NCBI RefSeq assembly: GCF_011074885.1
Contig: NC_054687.1
Location: 496,001-560,000, forward strand
Reading direction: 5' to 3'
DNA: 64,000 nucleotides
Source: Brettanomyces bruxellensis
Taxonomy: Eukaryota; Ascomycota; Pichiomycetes; Pichiales; Pichiaceae
Shown here: positions 21,073-30,698 of the stretch, piece by piece
Layout of the letters: each line of letters starts with the position of its first letter
Position numbering within the stretch: position 1 is the first letter of the stretch
Notes under the pieces: generated by a model
The model's input: only the letters and a program-made list of their open reading frames with translations
What the model was told of the DNA's origin: nothing
Databases searched by the model: none
Translations under genes and position numbers: made by a program

Positions 21073-21633
21073 TTACTGTACAATGTACTTCAACACCTCC
21101 ATCTCATTGCTACCTATATCAAGAATGCCCTGATCTATTCGCCCGGAAGCCGAATTCTTTTTCCTCTTAGAAAGATGTATTTTATGTTTGTGTCCGCCTT
21201 TTATTTTAACTAGATCTGCATTTTGTTTTTGTTTCGAGCTAAGAATTGTAGAATTTCCAAAATATATGTTATCAACATACATTGAGTCTCTCGACTTTAG
21301 ATATACCTTCAAGCCTGAAAAAGTATATTTGTCTCTGCAATATTCACTACTTCGATAAGTGCTAATTGTTGTCTGCGAGCTAACCGATTCGGTTGTTCGA
21401 ATTCCATTAAGAGAATTGGATGGAGATAGTTTAACCGCTTCAAGATAATTATTCAACGATTTGTTGCTTGTTGAAATTAGCGTAGGGTACGAAATGCCAG
21501 CAGGGCCCATTGCTGCAGGTATCTGGGCCGAAAAATGGGGCCAAAGTCTAATGTTCAATTTCTGGTGTATTTTGAAAGAGAAATATTGCAACCAAGAAAT
21601 TAATTGGGTCGAAATTTGGGGCTGTATGTACAT
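21073..21633 (-). CDS. Unassigned 186-aa protein
   Basis: I do not recognise this protein. It starts at ATG 21633 with a hydrophobic/aromatic, basic, acid-poor N-terminus that could be a mitochondrial targeting sequence, followed by a Ser/Thr-rich middle. The C-terminal quarter is basic with the block KIKGGHKHKIHLSKRKKNSAS and ends EMEVLKYIVQ. A basic C-terminus after a presequence-like N-terminus would suit a mitochondrial RNA-binding or ribosomal protein, but that is only a guess. It is longer than chance frames nearby and not low-complexity, so I consider it probably real. Confidence 0.5.
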   Translation of the reverse strand: MYIQPQISTQLISWLQYFSFKIHQKLNIRLWPHFSAQIPAAMGPAGISYPTLISTSNKSLNNYLEAVKLSPSNSLNGIRTTESVSSQTTISTYRSSEYCRDKYTFSGLKVYLKSRDSMYVDNIYFGNSTILSSKQKQNADLVKIKGGHKHKIHLSKRKKNSASGRIDQGILDIGSNEMEVLKYIVQ

Positions 21634-22454
21634 GAGTATATATACATTTTGACTTTAATTTGGTATTCTGCTATTCCTGACCTCGTGCGGAAATCCCTTC
21701 AGAACAAGCAAAAAAATATCCTTAAAAAAAAGATAGATCAGTGAAGTAATGTTCCTTAGCGAAATGAATTCAACGAGAAGAGCTAGAATGTTGAAAAAAA
21801 AAAAAAATAAAATAAAAATAAACGTGGCTTCCTGGATTCAGCGACCTAAGAAATCTAACATAAACATTCACAATTTAACGACTTTAAAAATTTAAAAGTG
21901 TGTCTTACATTAGGCCAATGAGGCATCATTCCAACACTTTTGGAAAAAAAGGACACATGCTATGAATATATGCAAGTATTTGGTGAGGATCTTTTGAAAA
22001 CTTGTACTATGTAAAACATTTACGTTTGAAGGTGGATTGGTGAACGTCCCTGAAATTATGGCAACTGCTGCTAAAAACTGCCGCGTAGAACACGCCGACC
22101 CACCAACGTAATTCGCCAAAACAATAAAGATGTATGCGGTGGAAAGAAATAAAAAATAAAAATAGACGGAGGAAAAGGAAAATTTCACGATACACGAAAA
22201 AAATGAGGGTAAACTGAACGTAAATAGCGATCACCGCGAAAGTAAAGTATGTATGAGATACAACGCAAGAAAAAAAAAATACAACCAGGCAGTTTAGCGT
22301 ACAAATATATATATATAAAAAAGGACACATTTTGTTTTCCTCCGTGTTCAAATTTAATCTTGTACTTCGATATTCTTCACCCTTAAAAATAAACATATTT
22401 GGTATTCCTTATATTGCATTCGTTATATATATATATATAAAACAAGCACAAAAG
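21634..22454. other. Divergent promoter region, SEC53 leader
   Basis: AT-rich. A run of A at about 21795 and two (TA)n microsatellites, at about 22305-22318 and 22424-22439; the second ends about 15 bases before the SEC53 ATG. A minus-strand frame of 129 codons (22007-22396) is hydrophobic and AT-driven; I do not call it a gene. Confidence 0.5.
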
Positions 22455-23213
22455 ATGAGCAGTTTTGCAGACAGAGAATTCCCAAAGACCTTGTGTCTTT
22501 TTGATGTTGATGGTACACTTACACCAGCAAGATTAACCGTTTCTCCAGAGATGGAAAAGACCCTTGCTGACGTCAGAAAGAAATGTGCCATTGGATTTGT
22601 TGGAGGTTCCGATTTGAAGAAGCAGCAGGAGCAATTGGGAGACGATGTGGTTGATCACTTTGACTTTTGCTTCTCAGAAAACGGTCTTACTGCCTACAGA
22701 CTGGGAAAAAAGCTTCCATCCAACTCATTCATCGAGTGGCTAGGAGAGGATAAATACAACAGATTGGCAAAGTTCATGTTGAAGTATTTGTCGGAGATTG
22801 ATCTCCCATTCAGAAGAGGAACGTTCATCGAGTTCAGAAAGGGTTTGGTCAACGTGTCTCCAGTTGGAAGAAATGTTTCCACAGAAGAGAGAAACGAGTA
22901 CGAGAAGTACGATCTTAAAAACAAGGTCAGAGAGAAGATGGTTGAGGCCCTCAGAAAGGAATTCCCAGACTTGGGCTTGACTTACTCCATCGGTGGCCAG
23001 ATATCCTTTGATGTCTTCCCAACCGGATGGGATAAGACTTACTGCTTGGATCTTATCAAGGATGAAGGTTTCGACACTATCCACTTCTTTGGTGATAAGG
23101 CATACAAGGGTGGTAACGACTGGGAGATCTACACTGATAAGAGAACCATCGGTCACTCCGTCAAGACGCCTGAGGATACCATAAAGATCTTGAAGGATTT
23201 GTTCAAATTGTGA
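22455..23213 (+). CDS. SEC53: Phosphomannomutase
   Basis: Interconverts mannose-6-phosphate and mannose-1-phosphate, feeding GDP-mannose for N-glycosylation, O-mannosylation and GPI anchors; cytosolic. It therefore supplies the substrate used by Alg2, encoded 8 kb away. 252 aa against 254 in S. cerevisiae. HAD-family nucleophile motif [10 protein letters not shown] at residues 17-26; further blocks [44 protein letters not shown] and [16 protein letters not shown]. The frame is open 41 codons further upstream, but the family alignment and the ATG at 22455 fix the start. C/G-ending codon preference suggests high expression. Confidence 0.97.
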   Translation: MSSFADREFPKTLCLFDVDGTLTPARLTVSPEMEKTLADVRKKCAIGFVGGSDLKKQQEQLGDDVVDHFDFCFSENGLTAYRLGKKLPSNSFIEWLGEDKYNRLAKFMLKYLSEIDLPFRRGTFIEFRKGLVNVSPVGRNVSTEERNEYEKYDLKNKVREKMVEALRKEFPDLGLTYSIGGQISFDVFPTGWDKTYCLDLIKDEGFDTIHFFGDKAYKGGNDWEIYTDKRTIGHSVKTPEDTIKILKDLFKL

Positions 23214-23347
23214 GTTCCTGCCGCTAATCCTGGAAATAAATTAATTACTATTTCTGTATAGAGAGTAAAAATGAGATGAAATCTTCTTTGAGTAAGATGC
23301 AGACTATGTACAAAACGGCCAATTCAGTTTGGCAGATACTGATTCGA

Positions 23348-23995
23348 CTAGCTGGCAAACCTCACGTATGCCAAAACTAAGGCAAATGTACCCGTACACA
23401 CACCAAATAGCCATTGCAGAACAGTCGTCTTCACGCTGTCTATTTGGACTTTCAAGTTGTAGATTTCCTGATTGATCCGCGTGTCCGTTTCCTTGATTTT
23501 CAAATCGTATGTGGATGATTCTTCCCTTATCCTTCCCTTCTCCAAAGAGAGATCTAACCTCACGCTCGATAAACTTTTATTGATCTCCTCTTTAAACTTT
23601 GTACTCATCTTCTCAATATCATTCTGAAGTCGCTCTTGCTCGTTCCTAAGAGAGTTAAACTCTGACTTATCAATCATCTGAAGTTCGCCTTTCAATTTCG
23701 CAAAGTCAACTTTCTGCTGATACGACATCTTATTAAGAACCTCTTTAGTTGCCATATTTGATGCATATCTCTCGACTCCATTCCAAATTGACTTCGATAC
23801 TATTTTCACTGCTGCCCGTGCTTGCTCCTCTGTGAATCCTTCTTTCGTTAAATCTTTCACAAATTGGTGTGTGTCAAAGCTCGGACCTTTTGGGAGATCA
23901 TCGTCTAACGTCCTATAGGTAATGTGAAAATGTCTTTTTGGAATCCGCACATATGGCCTCAGCGTCACCGGTGAAATCATCCTATTAATCATCAT
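23348..23995 (-). CDS. FMP32: Mitochondrial coiled-coil membrane protein, Fmp32/CCDC90 (DUF1640) family
   Basis: 215 aa from ATG 23995 (two ATGs in tandem; further upstream in frame is only TTG). Family members are mitochondrial inner-membrane proteins related to metazoan MCUR1/CCDC90B; yeast Fmp32 has been linked to cytochrome oxidase assembly. Layout: basic, acid-poor presequence (SPVTLRPYVRIPKRHFHITYR), then FDTHQFVKDLTKEGFTEEQA (about residues 40-60), the conserved start of DUF1640, a long coiled coil to about residue 190, and a C-terminal transmembrane helix (VLQWLFGVCTGTFALVLAYV). All family landmarks and the usual length are present. Confidence 0.85.
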   Translation of the reverse strand: MMINRMISPVTLRPYVRIPKRHFHITYRTLDDDLPKGPSFDTHQFVKDLTKEGFTEEQARAAVKIVSKSIWNGVERYASNMATKEVLNKMSYQQKVDFAKLKGELQMIDKSEFNSLRNEQERLQNDIEKMSTKFKEEINKSLSSVRLDLSLEKGRIREESSTYDLKIKETDTRINQEIYNLKVQIDSVKTTVLQWLFGVCTGTFALVLAYVRFAS

Positions 23996-24298
23996 ACTGG
24001 AGCTTGTATATATTTTCAAGAAAACTGATTTGATCTTGTGCCCTTCTTAATCTTTTTTCTTTTTGGGGAAGAAGTTGCATCAATTGGAGTTCTGAATGCG
24101 TGACATGGAATGAATGTAAATAGGAAGATATAGATCAGGAAAATGAATAGATGTGTAAGGATGTAATTACCTGAGTATGACGAAGATTTTAACGATACTA
24201 GATGCTTTTCTCACGCTTCGATAAGATAGTGCGATATGCAAACATTTGAAGGGTCGACCGGATTTAATTAAAAATGAAGGTGTAATCAATCATTCAAC
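23996..24298. other. Divergent promoter between FMP32-like and Cwf18-like genes
   Basis: 303 bases, no gene and no motif that I can support. Confidence 0.5.
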
Positions 24299-24718
24299 AT
24301 GAGTGACAAAAAAGGTGGCGAAGAATCTCTCAAGAGGCCGCACACAGGTTCAGATACAAACCAGAGAAAGATTAAAATAAGGTTTAAGAATTTCAACCCA
24401 GAAAGGCAGCGGGAGGCACGAGCAGTCGATGCATTGAATGAAAGAGGGAATACAACCATTCCAGAAAAAATGGATGTGGTATCGAAGTCTAATAAGCTGA
24501 TAGAGGATGTCAGCGAGAAATATGATGCACTTATGAAGGGCGAAACCATCGATGATGAAAAAATGCAGGAAGACGAAGATGATGATGAAACAATACCATT
24601 GTACGAAGGAGAAATGAAGGAAGACTGGGATTTGCTAGAAATGAAAACCCAGGATAGACTACGGCAGCTGGCGAGACAATCCATAAAAGCCAAGTTGGCA
24701 GCAGAGAGTGAACGATAG
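24299..24718 (+). CDS. Cwf18/CCDC12-like pre-mRNA splicing factor
   Basis: 139 aa, highly charged. Cwf18 (human CCDC12) is a small component of the Prp19-associated (NTC) spliceosome. The match rests on two blocks in the right order: RKIKIRFKNFNPERQREAR (about residues 23-41), like the family's basic R.LRNY.P segment, and EDWDLLEMKTQDRLRQLARQSI (about 106-127), like the family's PDWDLKRD...KL..L...T. S. cerevisiae lacks this gene, consistent with a yeast that retains a fuller spliceosome. An acidic stretch (EDEDDDE) lies between the blocks. Start at ATG 24299. Confidence 0.6.
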   Translation: MSDKKGGEESLKRPHTGSDTNQRKIKIRFKNFNPERQREARAVDALNERGNTTIPEKMDVVSKSNKLIEDVSEKYDALMKGETIDDEKMQEDEDDDETIPLYEGEMKEDWDLLEMKTQDRLRQLARQSIKAKLAAESER

Positions 24719-24831
24719 AAAAATATTATTTAACATATAAATGGTAAGGAAGCAGGAGTCTATCAGGTACAATACCTCGTCCTCTAGGTTATATATCAAT
24801 GCTAAGGAAGTAACAATACAGACAATAAGCA

Positions 24832-25872
24832 CTATTCTTCACCGATCATTTTTTTGGCAGACTCGACTTCGGCCTCCTCGTTGAAATAGTATGCCGAGTA
24901 AAAGTAGGTCAAAGAGAAGATGTAGAATGCGATGGTACCGCCCATAAGAATGGTTCTGACAGATATCTTTGAGGCAAGATACTTTCCACCCACAACAGCA
25001 ATTCCAGAGCAAGCAGCATGGCCAAGAATTCCTCCTATTATCACCATGAAGTAGTCGGAACCAGCAGCCAATGCAATGGTAGCAATCTGGGATCTGTCAC
25101 CCCACTCTCCCAAGAAAGTCATGACGAAGATTTCGATCCAAGTTGGTGAGAAGAAATTATGGCAAAGCTTCAATGCTTTCTTTCCAAACCTGGAAAGTTT
25201 ACTCCCAGAGTTCTCACTTATCTTCTCCAACTTTGACCCACCTTCAGTTTTCTCGGATCTTGTGTTGATAGCCTTAGCCGAGATCTCTTCCTCGACCTCG
25301 TTCATCTCGTTTTCAACACCTTGACCTTTGCTTGTTGCAAGGCATTCACGCAACAATTTTGTTCCAAACACGAGGAAAAGAAATGCTGCCAAGAATCTCG
25401 TCACCCTGGTAGACAACAAAGTTGGGAGTGTGTGACCCAAAAGTCCGGATAGAGCCGTCATCAAGCCCAAAGCTGCAAAAGATGATGAAAACACAAGTGC
25501 CCTGGGATATCTCATGGCCATAATAGTGGCAACAAGAAATGTCTTATCTCCGATCTCGCTCACAGCAATCATGGAAATACTGAGCAAGAACGATTCGAGA
25601 GGAGAGTCTGCTGCTCTCTTTCTTAATTTTGAGATGGTATTTTGGTTTTGGTTGTTTTCTTCAGAGTGTATCAAAACATCTGAGATTGAACCAGACAACT
25701 CGTTTTCTGTGCTCTCGCTGTCATACATACGAAGTCCGGTATTAGAAGATTGCTTGATGTGCTTTGCATTTCCTTCCTTTCTTGACCGATATCTTCTTTC
25801 TCCCGGTATTATAGCCGCGGAAGAAAGTGTACAGCATGCCAAGAGGATTGCGGAAACAACGGAAGCCTTCAT
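24832..25872 (-). CDS. GDT1: Golgi Ca2+/Mn2+ transporter of the UPF0016 family
   Basis: Gdt1 (human TMEM165) imports Mn2+/Ca2+ into the Golgi, where Mn2+ supports glycosyltransferases. 346 aa (S. cerevisiae 280). Signal peptide at residues 1-20, a hydrophilic lumenal propeptide to about 90 with a Lys-Arg pair at 85-86 that could be a Kex2 site, then two repeats of three helices, each carrying the family signature: SEIGDKT (105-111) and GEWGDRS (255-261). A charged cytosolic loop at about 180-235 separates them. The acidic and polar residues thought to bind the metal are intact. Start at ATG 25872. Confidence 0.94.
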   Translation of the reverse strand: MKASVVSAILLACCTLSSAAIIPGERRYRSRKEGNAKHIKQSSNTGLRMYDSESTENELSGSISDVLIHSEENNQNQNTISKLRKRAADSPLESFLLSISMIAVSEIGDKTFLVATIMAMRYPRALVFSSSFAALGLMTALSGLLGHTLPTLLSTRVTRFLAAFLFLVFGTKLLRECLATSKGQGVENEMNEVEEEISAKAINTRSEKTEGGSKLEKISENSGSKLSRFGKKALKLCHNFFSPTWIEIFVMTFLGEWGDRSQIATIALAAGSDYFMVIIGGILGHAACSGIAVVGGKYLASKISVRTILMGGTIAFYIFSLTYFYSAYYFNEEAEVESAKKMIGEE

Positions 25873-26309
25873 TTTTCAGATGATCCAACGAAGACCAATT
25901 GTCCGAGATATGAGTGTAAGGAGTGGCGACTTAAAATAAGAAGTCTGTGCGTAATACTTATGTTGGTCGTGCAATTTGAGCAAATGGTTTCACGCGCTAA
26001 ATTTTTGAAAAGAGTACACACACTCGGTTTATTTTCAAGATTCGATTCGATGCAGGGCCTCGCAGTGATGAGTTGCACTGCGGAATAATAACAACTGAAA
26101 GCAATTTTTTTTTTTTTCACCCTCGTTTTTTTCTGCTTCTTTTCCACTTTTTACTGGCGCCTAATACTGAATAAATAGGTAAGGTAATTCAATTGATAAA
26201 TAAATAAATATAAAGCTCGTATATATGGTGAATGTTGTACGCAAGCAATGGCGAAGTTATAATTCTTGTTGTCTCCCCTTTGGCGGAATTCCAACCCTGT
26301 CACCCTATC
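25873..26309. other. GDT1 promoter and 3' flank of the complex I gene
   Basis: No gene. A T-run near 26106-26119 and a short ATAAATAAATAAATA stretch near 26200. Confidence 0.5.
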
Positions 26310-27815
26310 TCAATGGTATAAGGAGTTGCGAGGAATTGGAGAACCATTGACTTGACCATCCTTAAGATTAATGCCCTTGTACCAGCCACCGTTCTTAAGC
26401 TCGCGATCGGCCAAGTTATGCTCCTTCTTGTAGTTCTGGATCCTCTGCACCAAAAGCGGCCTGAATTTCTTCACCAACCCCTGGTACGGCCAACTGAATG
26501 CCTCACCCATAGCACAGATAGAGTGTCCACAAACCTTGTAAGTTAACTCCAATGCCTGGTCGATCTCCTTCTCGTTGGCCTGGCCAACAGCTAGTCTGTC
26601 CATCATTTTGGAGAGATATGTCGATCCTTCCCTGCATGGCGTGCATTGCCCGCAAGATTCGTGCTTGTAAAACGCCAAAAGCCTCTGTATGCCATGAACA
26701 ACATCAGCCTGCTTGTCAAAGACAGAGACTGCAGCAGTACCGAATCCGGATCCAGCATCCCGCAAACTGTCATAGTCCATAATCTGGTCTTCGCACTCCT
26801 TGGCCGTGAGGATAGGCGTGGAAGAACCACCTGGAATCACAGCCTGGAGGTTATCCCAGCCACCTTTCACACCGCCGGCATGTTTTTCAATCAAGTCCTT
26901 CAATGGAATCGACATCTCCTCCTCCACAGTGCAGGGCTCGTTCACATTGCCGGATATGCAATAAAGCTTTGTGCCCTGGTTCCTTTCACGTCCAAAAGAT
27001 GCAAACCAGCTACTGCCTCTTCGCAAAATCGTTGGTGAGACCGCCACAGTCTCGACGTTTGTGACTGTAGATGGACGGCCAAATAATCCAACACCAGCCG
27101 GGAAGGGTGGCTTTAATCTTGGTTTTCCCTGTTTTCCCTCCAAGGATTCGATCAATGCCGTCTCCTCACCGCAGATGTACGCACCTTCTCCCCTGTGAAT
27201 GAACACGTCAAAGTCGTATCCTGAGCCACAGGCATTCTTTCCCAAAAAGCCTGCTTTATATGCCTCATCAATTGCTCTCTGTAACGTCTCGGCCTCGTGA
27301 TAAAACTCCCCTCTCACGTATATGTACGCAGCAGTGGCGTTCATCGCCCTTCCGGCAAGAAGGCACCCTTCAACCAACTTGTGGGGCTCCTTCCTCATAA
27401 TTTCACGATCTTTACAAGTGCCTGGTTCACCCTCATCACCATTCACCACCACATATCTTGGACCCACGTTCTTCTCCCATCCCGGTGGGTTCATGAATGA
27501 CCACTTCAATCCACTCGGAAAACCGGCACCGCCTCGTCCACGAAGCCCGGACTTCTTCATCTCATCGATGATCCATTTGTCTCCCTTGAGGATGATCTCC
27601 TTGGTCTTGTACCAGTCCCCAATCTTCATCGCACTCTTCAAATCCCACGGACCCGTGTGGCACCGCTTGGAGTTTCCCAGGTACAAGTTCTGGAATATTC
27701 TGTCCTGGTCTTGAAGTCCACCGTGAACTCTGTTGGGTGTTGCTTGGGCTGTGGCCAAAAACCTCCTTCCAGCCGTCCTGATTCCACTGTTTGACTTCGT
27801 CATAGGTCTAAACAT
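26310..27815 (-). CDS. NADH:ubiquinone oxidoreductase 51-kDa subunit (NDUFV1/NUBM)
   Basis: Complex I subunit that binds NADH, FMN and the N3 [4Fe-4S] cluster on the mitochondrial matrix arm. 501 aa. Basic presequence ([20 protein letters not shown]), FMN/NADH loop [16 protein letters not shown] (about residues 90-105), [34 protein letters not shown], and cluster ligands [14 protein letters not shown] plus the later [11 protein letters not shown]. All ligands are present, so the protein looks functional. Its presence separates this yeast from Saccharomyces and Schizosaccharomyces, which lost complex I. Start at ATG 27815. Confidence 0.97.
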   Translation of the reverse strand: MFRPMTKSNSGIRTAGRRFLATAQATPNRVHGGLQDQDRIFQNLYLGNSKRCHTGPWDLKSAMKIGDWYKTKEIILKGDKWIIDEMKKSGLRGRGGAGFPSGLKWSFMNPPGWEKNVGPRYVVVNGDEGEPGTCKDREIMRKEPHKLVEGCLLAGRAMNATAAYIYVRGEFYHEAETLQRAIDEAYKAGFLGKNACGSGYDFDVFIHRGEGAYICGEETALIESLEGKQGKPRLKPPFPAGVGLFGRPSTVTNVETVAVSPTILRRGSSWFASFGRERNQGTKLYCISGNVNEPCTVEEEMSIPLKDLIEKHAGGVKGGWDNLQAVIPGGSSTPILTAKECEDQIMDYDSLRDAGSGFGTAAVSVFDKQADVVHGIQRLLAFYKHESCGQCTPCREGSTYLSKMMDRLAVGQANEKEIDQALELTYKVCGHSICAMGEAFSWPYQGLVKKFRPLLVQRIQNYKKEHNLADRELKNGGWYKGINLKDGQVNGSPIPRNSLYH

Positions 27816-28489
27816 GTTTGAACAATTTCAATGCAACTTTCAGGTCAAGTGCAACTTGCTTCAAGTCTCTATTTTTGTTAAATGCAGGCCTATTCTTGAG
27901 CTCAATTTGTGTACGACTGACTGATGTATTGCCCAGAGCAGTCTAACTTGGAAAATACGTGTATCGAACTTGCGCAATTGGCTCTGCTCTAGAATTGGGG
28001 CCACGGAAATCTATGTACTGAACGGAAATGCAAGCAATAAAAATGCCACTTCAAAAAAATATATATTGTAATATCTGATAGACAGCTTCTGCTTTCCTTG
28101 AAATTATCAAGCTACTTCCCGTACAGCTTTAAGCAAGACATCATCATCTGCTTCCAATTTTTATTTATATTTTTTTTTACCCCAATTTTTTCCTCCCACA
28201 TCAAATAGAGAAGGAATAAAATAAAATTTAAAGTTTGTACGCTGGAACGACCAGCTCTCCGCGAATCAGACGCAAAAAATTACTAAGATACACAAAGCGT
28301 GTGTAGAGATGTCCTTCTACTTCTGTTCTACCGATAAAGTAATACGGAATATAGTATTGATCCCATAGATACCAAAGAGTAAGGCACGGAGTGAAATATG
28401 CTCGAACAGGTCTAGTGATTGATATAAATAAATATATATATATATGCTGTAGTGCAATCCCGCAAAACTGATTTCTTCAACCTATGGCT
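27816..28489. other. Intergenic region with an unexplained open segment
   Basis: AT-rich promoter of the complex I gene. On the minus strand 28228-28476 is open for 82 codons without any ATG and encodes an aromatic-rich peptide ending RGELVVPAYKL; see findings. A (TA)n stretch sits at about 28431-28444. Confidence 0.5.
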
Positions 28490-28702
28490 TTACAATTTAG
28501 TGGTATTACAACCTGGACATCCGCAACCAGTACCACATTTACATCTTTTTCCATGATCGTCCGATGAGGATCCACAGGACGACTTTGTGCCAGTTTGAGT
28601 GTCATTCTTTCCACTTCCACATCTGCATTGTAATTTCACCGTGGACTGTGCTGCATTCTTTGAAATAGGAGAGTTATGTGACTTCGAGCAATGGCAAGGC
28701 AT
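28490..28702 (-). CDS. Small cysteine-rich metallothionein-like protein
   Basis: 70 aa from ATG 28702. Frame continues 13 codons upstream but only to a TTG. Ten cysteines in Cys-X-Cys groups: CHC at residues 3-5, CRC near 27-29, a lone Cys near 43, and the C-terminal cluster RCKCGTGCGCPGC; the spacers are Ser/Thr/Asn/Lys-rich with a single acidic pair, and there are no aromatic residues. This is the composition of a metal-binding metallothionein that buffers or detoxifies Cu/Zn/Cd in the cytosol. The closest style is the fungal/plant type with two Cys clusters and a hydrophilic linker; I cannot name an orthologue. A TATATATAT element lies about 110 bases upstream. Confidence 0.75.
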   Translation of the reverse strand: MPCHCSKSHNSPISKNAAQSTVKLQCRCGSGKNDTQTGTKSSCGSSSDDHGKRCKCGTGCGCPGCNTTKL

Positions 28703-29180
28703 GTTGTTAATTTTAAAACTGAAGGTGGTATTTGACAGCAAATGTTGCAGGGTATGATAATAAGCAAAACTAAAAAAAAAGAGATATAGAGGTGGAGGAG
28801 ATAGCGTCTAGTATATATATGTCAAGAAATTGTTATCTCACCAAAATTTTGTAGGATAATGCAGGATGATACTGAAATGATTTTCTATTGGGTAACTAGC
28901 ATTAAATACTTGCACAAAAAAAAAGTGGCAGCCTGCGGCCAGGAATGCATAGAGCTGCCTTATTAGTAAAATGATTGATTGCCGATACACTTGGCGCTAA
29001 TTGCAGTGATCATTTTAAATAGACGAGAATTAAGTTGTTTTTCTTCCCAAATTTACATATTAGAATTCACGATATATAAAAAGCTAGGAGTAGTCAATGG
29101 GCGTTTTAAACTACAACCCTCGGTATGGTCCGGTGGACATCACATCAATATCAAAATAAATAAATCAACGACACTCTGCA
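28703..29180. other. Metallothionein promoter and catalase 3' flank
   Basis: No gene. TATA-like GTATATATAT at 28811-28820. I could not identify a definite metal-response element by eye. Confidence 0.5.
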
Positions 29181-30698
29181 TTACATCTTCCCCTTATTCT
29201 TCAACTCTTGAAGGGCACGGTGAAGAGACACTCCAATCTCAGGATTGGCCTTGCCGAAATATTCGCAAACCCTCTCCTGGATTTCATCGTTGGCATTAAT
29301 GGCATTGGTAGCCACATTGTGGATTAGTGCCTCCTGTTCTCCAGGCTCTCTTCCTAGAACATCCCAAAGTTTGCCAGGCTGAACATAATCGTAGTCAGTA
29401 ACCGTCCAATGGAATGGAACAACCTCTCCTGAATATTCCTCGTCAGGCTTATCGCCGGAAGGCTTTGCCTTTGCATTGTACTGAACCGGGCAGTTGTAGG
29501 CATTAGCATAGTTAGGAGTTGGTCCAAGATTGCCATTGACACACATAGGGCCATCTCTTATCTGCGGAGCAAATGAACCGGATTTGAACGGACAATTCAC
29601 CGGTATCTGGGCAAAGTTTGTACCAAGTCTGTGTCTCTGTGTATCTGGATACGAGAAGAGTCTGGATTGCAAGACAGGATCATTTGATGCCTCCATTCCT
29701 GGGACCGTATTTGAAGGTGAGAATGCAACCTGTTCCACTTCTGCAAAGTAGTTTTGTGGATTTTCGTTGAGCACCAGGCGGCCAAAGTGCCTCAATGGGA
29801 ATTGCTTATGCGGCCAGACTTTTGTGAGGTCAAAGACGGAAAATGGCAACTTCTTGGACTCCTCGAGGCTCATGGTCTGTATGTAGCACTCCCACACTGG
29901 GAAGTCACCCTTCTCGATTGCCTCAAAAAGATCCCTGGTTGCAAAATCGGGATCAGCACCGGCCAGCTCACCCGCCTGCTCATTATTCAGGTTATGGACC
30001 CCCAATTTCGACTTGAAGTGAACCTGAACATACTTCCACTCTCCTTTCGCGTTATACCACTTGTACGTGTGTCCAGAGTAGCCATTCATCATTCTCAACG
30101 ATGCAGGAGTTCCACGATTCGTGAAAAGATACATCACCTGGTGAAGCGACTCAGGGTTGGCAGTAAGGTAGTCCCAGAACATATTCGCATCCTTCAAATT
30201 GGTCTGAGGGTTTCTTTTCTGGGTGTGAATGAAGTGTGGGAACTTGGTAGGATCTCTGATAAAGAATATTGGCGTGTTGTTGTACACCAAGTCCAAGTTA
30301 CCATCCTCCGTATAGAACTTCGTGGCAAAACCTCTTGGATCTCTTGCAGAATCGGCCGATCCCCTTTCGCCACCGACTGTGGAAAATCTGGTGAATGTCC
30401 TGGTCTTCTTGCCAATTGTGTTCAGAAACTTCGAACTGCAGACATCCGAAATGTCATCAGTCACCTCAAAGTATCCAAACGCACCTGCACCCTTGGCATG
30501 TACAACTCTTTCTGGAATTCTCTCCCTGTCAAAATGGGCCAAGGAATCGATTAACTTAAAATCTTGCAGAAGTAATGGTCCTGTTGGTGGTGCATACTTG
30601 TAACCATCCTTTTTTATTGAAATTCTCTGTGTAGAGAAAGGGTCTGAAACCGGTGCACCGGTCGAAGTGGTATAAACAGGTGGATATTTTTTGGCCAT
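29181..30698 (-). CDS. CTA1: Catalase, peroxisomal Cta1-like
   Basis: Dismutates hydrogen peroxide, chiefly in peroxisomes. 505 aa. Distal heme His67 in RVVHAKGAGAFG; catalytic Asn140 in VYNNTPIFFIRDP; proximal heme tyrosine in RLFSYPDTQRHRLG; NADPH-region residues present. The C-terminus is ...LKNKGKM, a weak PTS1 compared with the SKL consensus, so import may rely on a variant signal. C/G-biased codons indicate strong expression. It is the only catalase in the window. Upstream lie a CCCCT stress-type element (30843-30847) and, about 0.93 kb away, a CGG-N6-CCG palindrome. Confidence 0.96.
   Translation of the reverse strand: MAKKYPPVYTTSTGAPVSDPFSTQRISIKKDGYKYAPPTGPLLLQDFKLIDSLAHFDRERIPERVVHAKGAGAFGYFEVTDDISDVCSSKFLNTIGKKTRTFTRFSTVGGERGSADSARDPRGFATKFYTEDGNLDLVYNNTPIFFIRDPTKFPHFIHTQKRNPQTNLKDANMFWDYLTANPESLHQVMYLFTNRGTPASLRMMNGYSGHTYKWYNAKGEWKYVQVHFKSKLGVHNLNNEQAGELAGADPDFATRDLFEAIEKGDFPVWECYIQTMSLEESKKLPFSVFDLTKVWPHKQFPLRHFGRLVLNENPQNYFAEVEQVAFSPSNTVPGMEASNDPVLQSRLFSYPDTQRHRLGTNFAQIPVNCPFKSGSFAPQIRDGPMCVNGNLGPTPNYANAYNCPVQYNAKAKPSGDKPDEEYSGEVVPFHWTVTDYDYVQPGKLWDVLGREPGEQEALIHNVATNAINANDEIQERVCEYFGKANPEIGVSLHRALQELKNKGKM

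Noticed and set aside
22007..22396. 129-codon minus-strand frame with hydrophobic stretches in the SEC53 promoter
   Set aside because: Composition follows the AT-rich DNA, and it overlaps a promoter and microsatellites; no recognisable family.
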